Shown one piece after another: positions 56,640 to 64,000 of a stretch of DNA of 64,000 nucleotides. Numbering within the stretch: position 1 is the first letter of the stretch; every line of letters starts with the position of its first letter. The DNA comes from Lantana camara (lineage: Eukaryota; Streptophyta; Magnoliopsida; Lamiales; Verbenaceae). Where the stretch lies: NCBI GenBank assembly GCA_037501455.1, contig CM074856.1, forward strand, positions 89,044,001 to 89,108,000, read 5' to 3'. The translations under genes were made by a program, and so were the position numbers. The notes beneath the pieces are model-generated. The model had not been told where the DNA came from. It ran no database searches and worked only from the letters and a program-made list of their open reading frames with translations.

Positions 56640-57583
56640 TGTTGTGTGTAGAAATTGTATGATTTTAAGCATTAATTAGATTATATTCTGGTGCCGTTTG
56701 ATGCGTTTATGTGTTTATTTGGCTTCGTTCAGGTGTCTATAGAGTTGGAGTTATGAAACAGCGAAGCAGAGCGATTTCACGCATGTTTGGGAGATAAAGT
56801 GCTAACTCCCGTTACCACTTAGCAGTATAAAAGGAGTAACTCCCGTTACTGGCCACAGGAGGGGAGTTTTGGTGAGAATAGAGGGGTAACGCCCGTTACC
56901 CTTATGTAGAGGAAAGGTTGTAACGCCCGTTATCACTGTTAAAGCGTTATGGCGATTCTAAAGCAGTAACGGGTGTTAACATAAGTAAGGCAATATTAGG
57001 TAACGCCCGTTACCTAGGGCGGCGAGAATTATCCTAGGGCTGCTATATTAATGCATTTTGGAGTCTTTAGTCAGGAGAGTTTCAGAGGGAGAGCCACAGA
57101 TAGACAGAAGGAGTTACAAAGAAAAAGTGTTTTCCTTCCAGGTCAAGACCTAGGGTTTGGAAGAAGGCTCCGAAGTTTCAGAGATTTTCAGAGAATTCGA
57201 GAAGACGACAGGATTGAATTCTGAGAACTATCTTTGGTTTTATTGTTGCTTTAATTTCCAAACTAATTCCTTTGAGTTTAGTTTTAGTTTCGTATGCTAG
57301 TTTTGTTTTTGGATATTGCTGAATGTTTATGAGATTAATTGTTAGACTTTGTTTAGATTCATTGACGATGATTTATTTTAATGCAATTTCCTTTAGTTTT
57401 ATAATTTTGGCTTCAATTATGAGTAGCTAATTATCTAGGGCTAGAGGAAGTGATGAGGATTACATGATGGATGCGTGATGAGATGCTTGAATGACTTTTG
57501 TTAATCCTTAGTTTCAAAACAGGTTTGAACGGACTTGCGATGGCTTGATCACCCTTAGCATGTGTCATAATTACCTCTTAAAA
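56640..57583 (+). mobile_element. Tat-like LTR fragment, 3' truncated
   Basis: Matches 22587-23500 of the Tat-like LTR, starting TGTTGTGTGTAG, and stops near GATCACCCTTAGCATG. The remaining ~550 bp of the LTR are absent. Flank CTATC on the left; no matching TSD is visible at the truncated end. Confidence 0.8.
56804..57011 (+). repeat. Palindrome array, three doublets (second Tat-like copy)
   Basis: Centres near 56808.5, 56842.5, 56892.5, 56926.5, 56972.5 and 57006.5: spacings 34, 50, 34, 46, 34. Best units: GGGGTAACGCCCGTTACCC and AGGTAACGCCCGTTACCT. The second unit reads GAGTAACTCCCGTTACTG. Spacing agrees with the first copy to within 1 bp. Confidence 0.9.
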
Positions 57584-59177
57584 AGCTAAGCATTTCTTGA
57601 CATTTTCAGCTACGTCTCTTTACATTCAATTCCTCTAGAAGTGTTTCTTGTGATCTTGCTACATCTTCATCCCTCCAAGATGTATCGCCTAATATGTCTC
57701 ATGTGCCTCATCTTTTACTTCTTCTTGAATTACTGACGGCATACAAACTCTGCCTTTATACCTCAAAATCCCATCTTCACTAACTCTGGATTTCGGTCTA
57801 AACATCCTTTCCCTTGAAAGGTGAACATTCCTTGATCCACTTATCATTAGACTGTACTCTCATCCCTTTCTATTTTAGTGGTGATAATATATCGGGTTAG
57901 CTAGTCTAGCTTTCCGACCTAGCGCATCAGCTACCACATTAGCTTCTTAAGATGGTACCAAATTATGCATTCATGGTCCTCCTTACTGAACAGATAGAAT
58001 AAACTCTTTCGATTTGTGAAAACTTCAAATATAACCCAATAGAGGTAATGCTTCTACTTGATAAGAGCGAAAACGATTCTTGGTAACTCCAAGTTATGTG
58101 TAAGGTAATTGATCTCATGTGGTTTAAGCTTTCTTGAAGTATGCACTGTTATTTCTCCATATTACCTCAAAATGCTACCTCATCCTTCTTTTGACGCGAC
58201 TGTTTAAACTATATAACCTTCTTTTCTTTCAATAGGGTTAATCACTCGCAAGATATTAATATCCTCTTAACTCTTAAATCTTTGGTCGCCCTTCCATGTC
58301 CCTTGAAGCTTTTCTTCTTATCTCATTGATGAAGAGTGCATCCAGTTTTGAGAGGCTTGTCACTAATTTCCAGTAGTATCAATTTAAGTCCCAAGAAACG
58401 TTCTTTCCTTCAAAAGAATTACTTGAAGGTTTCCACTTCATACTCGTTTCAAACTTTGTGAAATCTACATCAATCCCTAAACAGTTGCAATATGCCCGAG
58501 AATGGTGACTCTTTCTCCAGCCAAAATTTTCATTGACTGAACTTGGCTTATGGCTTGTGATCCAACAAAGTCTCCATCACAGAAGCAAAGAGGTCCTGTT
58601 TATTCTTACAACATGGTTGGTATTGGTACATAAAGTCGATCTTTACTTTATTTCTTTGGAAACATTTCATAATACTCCATCTGTCAAGAAACCTCTAATT
58701 CAGATGTATTCCTCAATAATTAAAAATCCATCACTGTCTCTATCCTTAAGAGTTTATCTTCAACTTCCTGAGCCAGAGATTATATGATCAGAGAGTGTAT
58801 CTCCTTCCTACCTAAAGTTGTATTCGTTGAACTTAGTAGTGACCTGTGCTCCAGCGAAGTGCCCAATACAAGTTGTCATATGAATCATGTATCTTTAGCC
58901 ATTGAATACATCAGTATGTTGCCAATGGGAATCAGGACAACTTGTAAAGATACCATCAAAAAATCCAACATGTTCTCAATTATAGTAAATGCAATTGTCA
59001 ATTCCAATATATCTTCGTGAAATTAGAGTGCCCTCAATTTATGGAAAACGGTCCTGGAACATTCTTCTTTATCTTTCAATTGGAGATGCCTTGCCCTTAT
59101 TCAGGTCTAACTTGAATTATACTCGGGAACCTCGTAGTTTTCCAAATAACTTCTCGATCAGCGGTAGGGGATATTAC
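57584..59177 (-). pseudogene. W pol remnant: RNase H and integrase zinc region
   Basis: Minus-strand fragments in shifting frames: [20 protein letters not shown] and DEAHET near 57680-57780 (integrase N-terminus), [17 protein letters not shown] near 57890-57960, and KEGYIV...TVASKEG near 58180-58240 (RNase H). All have direct counterparts in G at 43330-43770 and 43105-43145. Stops and indels throughout. RT core sequence towards 59177 is too decayed to read with confidence. Confidence 0.7.
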
Positions 59178-60957
59178 TGTAGCGCCCCAACGGAGGGCCC
59201 CACATCCCCCACACCGAGACCCGACCCGCATATGAAATGGAGAGTCCGTACACGAGCCGAATCACGGCGAACGGGGACCCACTCACACACTAGGCTAGGC
59301 GGGAACTAGAACTGTCGAGACCAATCAACCAACCCATGAATTAAATGCCAGTGCAGAAGCAGGACAGAAAATCAATCACGAGGTTTAACGGAAAAGATCA
59401 CTAACATAAGTACCTAAACTCGGAAAAATTAAAACATAAATCATAATCACAAATTCACGGGTTCCATTATCCCTAGAGGTCTGTCCCGAATCAATATCAA
59501 AACATAATCATAATCGTACAATGCTCACAGTTGATCAAGTTTACAAGGTGCACGTGACAAGACTCAACTTAAATAAAAGACTTGACAGACACGACTTCCC
59601 ACCTAGCACTCCAAACCTGCTAGAAACTGAAAACAATCCGGGTTCAGTCTATAGGAGACTGGTGGGTATAAAACAGGGCATAATGTAAATAATATCGCAG
59701 AATTTAAACACCCACACATGCACGCTATAATCCCGTGCGAGGTTTTTAAGATATTTCTCAAGTGGTTAAAATAAAGGAAAACAACGCTCGGGATTACAGC
59801 TATCAAATTTATTCATTCATTCATAAGGTTTCATAGCCCGGCGAGAGGGCGTGCATAATCTCCAACCTTCTCCTCGTGTGTGCATATCAATTCAATCTTT
59901 TCATTAGTGATCATTCACATTCATACATATTCGTTCATAATCATAGTCATAATCATAATCACATCATGCATATTCATAATCATAAACACTTACAACTTTT
60001 TCCTCCGGGTGGTGGACGGGATTGCAAGGCCCGGCCACCTAATCATATCAATGTGGCTATGAGTTCATGAGTCCTCAAAGCCCGGTTAGCGTTTTCTCGT
60101 CAAAAACTCCTTGACGAGGTCCGTTTCGTCATAGTGCATTGTGGAACTAGCACATGGGATCCCCGTCGGCCCGATACCTCCCCGGATAGCCACATGTACT
60201 AAATTCCTGGGCCCGTGTTCAATTCATATCATGCACTTGTAAAAATCATAGGTAGGGTTCATAAATAAAAGGGGTCATACATTTGAAATCATTTACTCAA
60301 AATGACTCGATATATAAATATAGTATTTTGGCTTAAAACCTTTCACGTAAGGTATATATCTGGTCGTTTTAGCTATTAGAAGAGAAACCCACCTGTTACA
60401 CCTTACCGACAATACCAAAGAAAGAAAGATTTGAGGTGTCCTATGCCCGCCCTGGAGAAAACTGTACAAAGACAACATAATGTATACGTGAGACTCAAGA
60501 CTCTATATGAACCACATATGACGCACGGCACTGTTATGCACATGATATGGAGGCATAAAAGATGATATTATGTCATGAACACGTTCATGTGCACTATTAA
60601 GGAATTTAAAGCACATAATCAAACCATTCGTTCATTCATTTCATTCAAATTCATAAATTCATAAATCCATAACTCATATCAATTTAATCTAAGAATTCAT
60701 TTAATATTCATAACACGTAATATTCATATTTACAATTAGAAATAGAATAAATAAAACGTTCAATCAATAATCGGTAAATTAAAAACGTGAAATAGTTATC
60801 AATTAATTTCTAAAATTGAATTAAATCAAATAATATTTAAAATATATAATAAATATATATATATATACTCATATATGCATGCAATTACGTAACATAATTA
60901 ATATGCATGCATTTCATGCATAAACAACTTCATGCAATATTTATACTTAGTACATAC

Positions 60958-60958
<1 letters not shown>

Positions 60959-61022
<64 letters not shown>
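60959..61022. repeat. (TA)n microsatellite
   Basis: About 32 uninterrupted TA dinucleotides within S, followed by CA-rich repeats to ~61165. Length is likely polymorphic. Confidence 0.95.
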
Positions 61023-61025
<3 letters not shown>

Positions 61026-61332
61026 ACGTAGCACTCAAGCATGCATGACGCACACACACACAATATATATATATACAGTAACACACGCATGCATGCACCC
61101 TTCTACTGTACCAATCTGCACAGCAAGCACACACAACCTTCAAGCATACATAAATACACACGCACACACCCTGAACTAAAGAAGAACAGCAGCCCAAGGT
61201 CTGAATCAACACACACACGCAGCGACCTAAGAGCAAAGAGAAGGAAGAGAAGCAGCAACTCAGCAAGAAAGGAAAGAAGAAGAAGAACGAAGCAGCAGAA
61301 GGAAAAGGGAACAGAACAGAGCATCACGCAGT

Positions 61333-61459
61333 GGCTACCCGCCCGGGTAGCCAATCCTTCTCTAATCTCCCCGGCCGGGTAGGAGGTACAGAAAGTCTCT
61401 GTAACAGGAGTACCCGGCCGGGTACTCTCCAAGAGGAAACTCTCCCCGCCCGGGGAGAG
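61333..61459 (-). repeat. Palindrome array, two doublets (S)
   Basis: GGCTACCCGCCCGGGTAGCC (61333-61352), CTCCCCGGCCGGGTAGGAG (61367-61385), the perfect GAGTACCCGGCCGGGTACTC (61408-61427) and CTCTCCCCGCCCGGGGAGAG (61440-61459). Centre distances are about 33.5, 41.5 and 32 bp. Arms differ in sequence among the four; the CCG(G/C)CCGG centre is shared. Confidence 0.9.
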
Positions 61460-61722
61460 TGTTACAAAAGCAAACAAGCAGCAACAGTAGGCGGCAACGA
61501 AACAGGGCAAGAAAAGAGGTGGAAAAGGGACAGACCAAACACCCACAAAACTTACCCAATTCAAGCCAACACAAAAGGTTTGAAGCCCGGGGAGAGTGTT
61601 ACAAAAGCAAACAAGCAGCAACAGTAGGCGGCAACGAAACAGGGCAAGAAAAGAGGTGGAAAAGGGACAGACCAAACACCCACAAAACTTACCCAATTCA
61701 AGCCAACACAAAAGGTTTGAAG
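61449..61722. repeat. Exact 137-bp tandem duplication in S
   Basis: 61449-61585 and 61586-61722 read the same base for base. The left breakpoint is in the middle of the last palindrome (after CTCTCCCCG), so the second copy begins with its right half, CCCGGGGAGAG. Absence of differences suggests a recent event. Confidence 0.9.
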
Positions 61723-63184
61723 AGGCTACAAATGTACAGGAACAAGACCTGGAATAACCTCAACATACGCAGCAACCCACAAGGAAAAGGCAGCAGTTCA
61801 TGCGAGGGAAAAACAGGGCAACCGGGAAGGAACAGAGCAAGGTAATCCAAGATCAAACAACCATCATTCTTACAGGAATTGTGGTAAAAAGAAACAACAT
61901 TTAACACCGAAATGAATCACAGAAGCTAGCAGCAAACCGGTACGTGAAGCAAGGGAAAAATTCAGTTTGAAGTTCAAGCCCTTCATAACCATCCATTAAT
62001 GATATCTCACCAACCTCTTAACCATCAATGAATACAAGCATACTCTGTCATAAATTAAGTAAAAGAATCATATATATAGTATCAAAACAAGTCATAGATC
62101 AAGGAAAGTCAAGAAATCCTCAAAACACTTTAAAACCTAACTATTCATTCCAATCTTTAAACCCACATGAAATCTGACTCAAATTAAGAGATGAATAGAT
62201 CAAAATGACCAGAGAAGAATATATAACATAATCCTAACTCACCTTGTTGATTGGATGAAAGTTGATTGAGATTTGAGCTCCTAAATCTCAAGGGTTGCAC
62301 AGTTACGGGAAAAACTGGGATGCAGAAGCTTTGGATGAATTTTCTGGTTTGTGTGAGGTTTGGTTCGATATGGGGAAGTTAAGGGCTGATAGAGGGTTGA
62401 ACTAGGGTTAAAAGGCCACCAACCATAGTTAATTTGGTTAAGTTTTGATGAAGTTATGGCCATTTTAGTGAAAGGTGGTTGTTTGGATGCCGTTTCGTTT
62501 TTTGGTTGGATTTCGGAGGTTCAAATAATTACAAAAAATTATAAAGCTAAGTTTATTAAACTTGGATCTTCGATACGAGTTCAACGAAGTTGACGGAACT
62601 CAAATCCGAGTTCCCGAGCTCAAGATATCACGTAAGGAACCAAGGGTGCGCTAATTGCTCATTAGCCCCCGATTTGGTTCCACGATTCAAATTAAATTCG
62701 TTAATGCATCAAACGAGTTTGAAAACACAAAACGAGTATATAGGCATGTTCATAACACATATATTTATGACATACTACAATTTCACGACATTTCAATATC
62801 ATCTCATATAAGAACTAAGCACAATTTAGACAATCATGCACATAACCTTAAATAATTTCATGCATAATAAAAAAAATTAAAGCTAAATAAATTAAACTCT
62901 ATTATTAAATAAAATTCAAGTCAACGGAATTATACAAATTAATTCAGCTAATTAATCTTATGGTTTAATTAACACTAAACACTTAATTAACAATTAATTC
63001 ACTTAATTAACGAAATAAAATATTAGGTAAAATAAAATAAAATGAAATAATAACAATTTATAATAAAATTAAATATTTAAAACACTTATAACCAATTAAT
63101 CACATAATTAAATGATTTAATTGCGTAATTTATAAACAAATACGACACATTAGTTTAAATGAAAAACCGGGGCGTTACAATTAC

Positions 63185-64000
63185 ATTTTTCTTACTATCA
63201 GGGAATTCAGTTCTCTTCGTATCATTATACCAACTAGATGTTTCACATAACACGAGTGTTTCCTACATCAACGCATTATGGCAGTTACACCTCAATTTTA
63301 TTACTTTAGTAAATTACTTCTTCCATCCTCTTACACTCAATCGGAGTTGTTCATTATGGTTTTCCTAAACAAATGGTCTTACTTCCTTCATTGTTGATAT
63401 AGTCTTAACACACTTATGCTCAGGAGGTAATAAATTTCGGTGTCCAAAGCCTCCTTTAAGAACTCATATACTACCTCCATTTCTCTTACAAGAGTTGATC
63501 TTTATTGCTTATTCAAAGAACAGGCTACGTCTACTCACCAAGATTACCGTTTAACTTGCCCTAACACATACTTCATTTCTTCTACTTCTCAACCTTTATC
63601 CTTTCCTTGGATGATCCCATATCTCATTCCAGTAGCATGATAGAATTCAACGAATAGTAGCGATTAACATCCGATAAAGTTATGCGTTTATATGCCAATT
63701 GTGCAATAAAGCAAATCTCAAAAGAGATTTAATGTTATGTTTGCATGACCAAGTACTCAATCATGAACAAGTATGCCCAGATATAACTTTGATACGATGA
63801 ATGCATGGCGCTAGGGTTATAGAACCTTAACTAGCTTGTTAAAAGTGTGTACCGTACTTCTGGCCATATTAGCGAAATTTGAGTTCCCTCTTCATTCCAA
63901 AGCAAGTACTTTTCGATGCCAGGAACAACGATTAAAATATAATGCATGTGGATCAGGAATGATGCACAGCATGTCACAGAGGCAATATTCATGAAACACG
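63185..64000 (-). pseudogene. W pol remnant: RT N-terminus
   Basis: Continuation of W's pol after S. The complement of 63400-63490 reads EEVVYEFLKEALDTEIYYLL, matching G's [20 protein letters not shown]; the complement of 63280-63360 has an [15 protein letters not shown] stretch broken by stops. The rest to the window end is AT-rich and too decayed to assign. Confidence 0.55.

Larger units (their letters stand above)
59178..63179 (-). mobile_element. S: solo gypsy LTR (4002 bp)
   Basis: Plus strand TGTAGCGCCCC ... GGGGCGTTACA with perfect TSD ATTAC (59173-59177, 63180-63184). No primer site or internal region: solo LTR. Minus-strand modules: donor-like AAG|GTGAGT at 62242, palindrome array 61333-61459, GGGCCC box near 60208, hairpin AGTCTCCTATAGACT near 59650, TTTTCAG/TAGCAG acceptor-like sites near 59627/59617, and the pair GCTAGGTGGGAA / TTCCCGCCTAGC (59594-59608 and 59298-59312). 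A (TA)n run of ~64 bp is at 60959-61022. Same family as R. Confidence 0.92.

Noticed and set aside
61103..61711. 202-codon minus-strand ORF in LTR S
   Set aside because: Low-complexity Cys/Leu/Phe-rich reading of the complement of a Lys/Gln-rich tract, lengthened by the 137-bp duplication; no domain, and an opposite-strand ORF is equally open.

Overview
This window is repeat-derived nuclear DNA of a flowering plant, most likely a eudicot; I cannot name the species. It is AT-rich and has no credible host gene, rRNA, tRNA or CRISPR array. Almost every base belongs to LTR retrotransposons inserted into one another. Most are Ty3/gypsy elements of chromovirus (Tekay-like) type with very long LTRs (2.5-4 kb) that start TGTAAC/TGTGAC/TGTAGC and end TACA. 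There are also one Ty1/copia element, two Tat/Athila-like gypsy pieces, and a tiny TRIM/SMART-type element.

Layout: 1-1194 LTR start (minus) inside the LTR tail 1200-1831 (plus). 1919-10676 is a non-autonomous gypsy element with 3.3 kb LTRs and only a zinc-knuckle gag, its 3' LTR truncated. 10677-11564 is the 3' end of a Tat-like element. 11565-14071 and 14072-14562 are two minus-strand gypsy LTR pieces. 14563-22586 is a decayed copia element (minus). 22587-24491 is a Tat/Athila-like LTR, primer site and gag start (plus). From 24492 to beyond the window lies one old gypsy element (minus, called W here), opened up by later insertions.

Insertions inside W were solved from 5-bp target-site duplications (TSDs). 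Solo LTR Z (24706-31246, ATACA) has solo LTR Y (24711-28664, TGTAA) sitting in its first five bases. Solo LTR X (32911-53990, TAAAA) contains the complete chromovirus G (34754-49082, TGCAT) and LTR V (50381-53782, TATGT), and V contains LTR N (50641-52112, TCTAA). W then continues to a TRIM (about 55658-56119) at its LTR/polypurine junction and a ruined pol (56120 to the window end). That pol is broken by a Tat-like LTR fragment (56640-57583) and by solo LTR S (59178-63179, ATTAC).

All coding sequence is retroviral-type gag/pol and all of it is damaged. G has lost the catalytic residues of protease, reverse transcriptase and RNase H; the copia element has lost its integrase glutamate and a gag zinc ligand.

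The most interesting signal is non-coding. LTRs of five lineages carry arrays of 16-22 bp GC-rich palindromes arranged in doublets: 30-34 bp centre to centre within a doublet, about 40-53 bp between doublets. The spacing is kept while the palindrome sequence differs completely, even between two LTRs of one family. In the gypsy LTRs the array lies between a conserved splice-donor-like site and a conserved hairpin + pyrimidine tract + CAG acceptor-like site, suggesting an intron inside the LTR leader.
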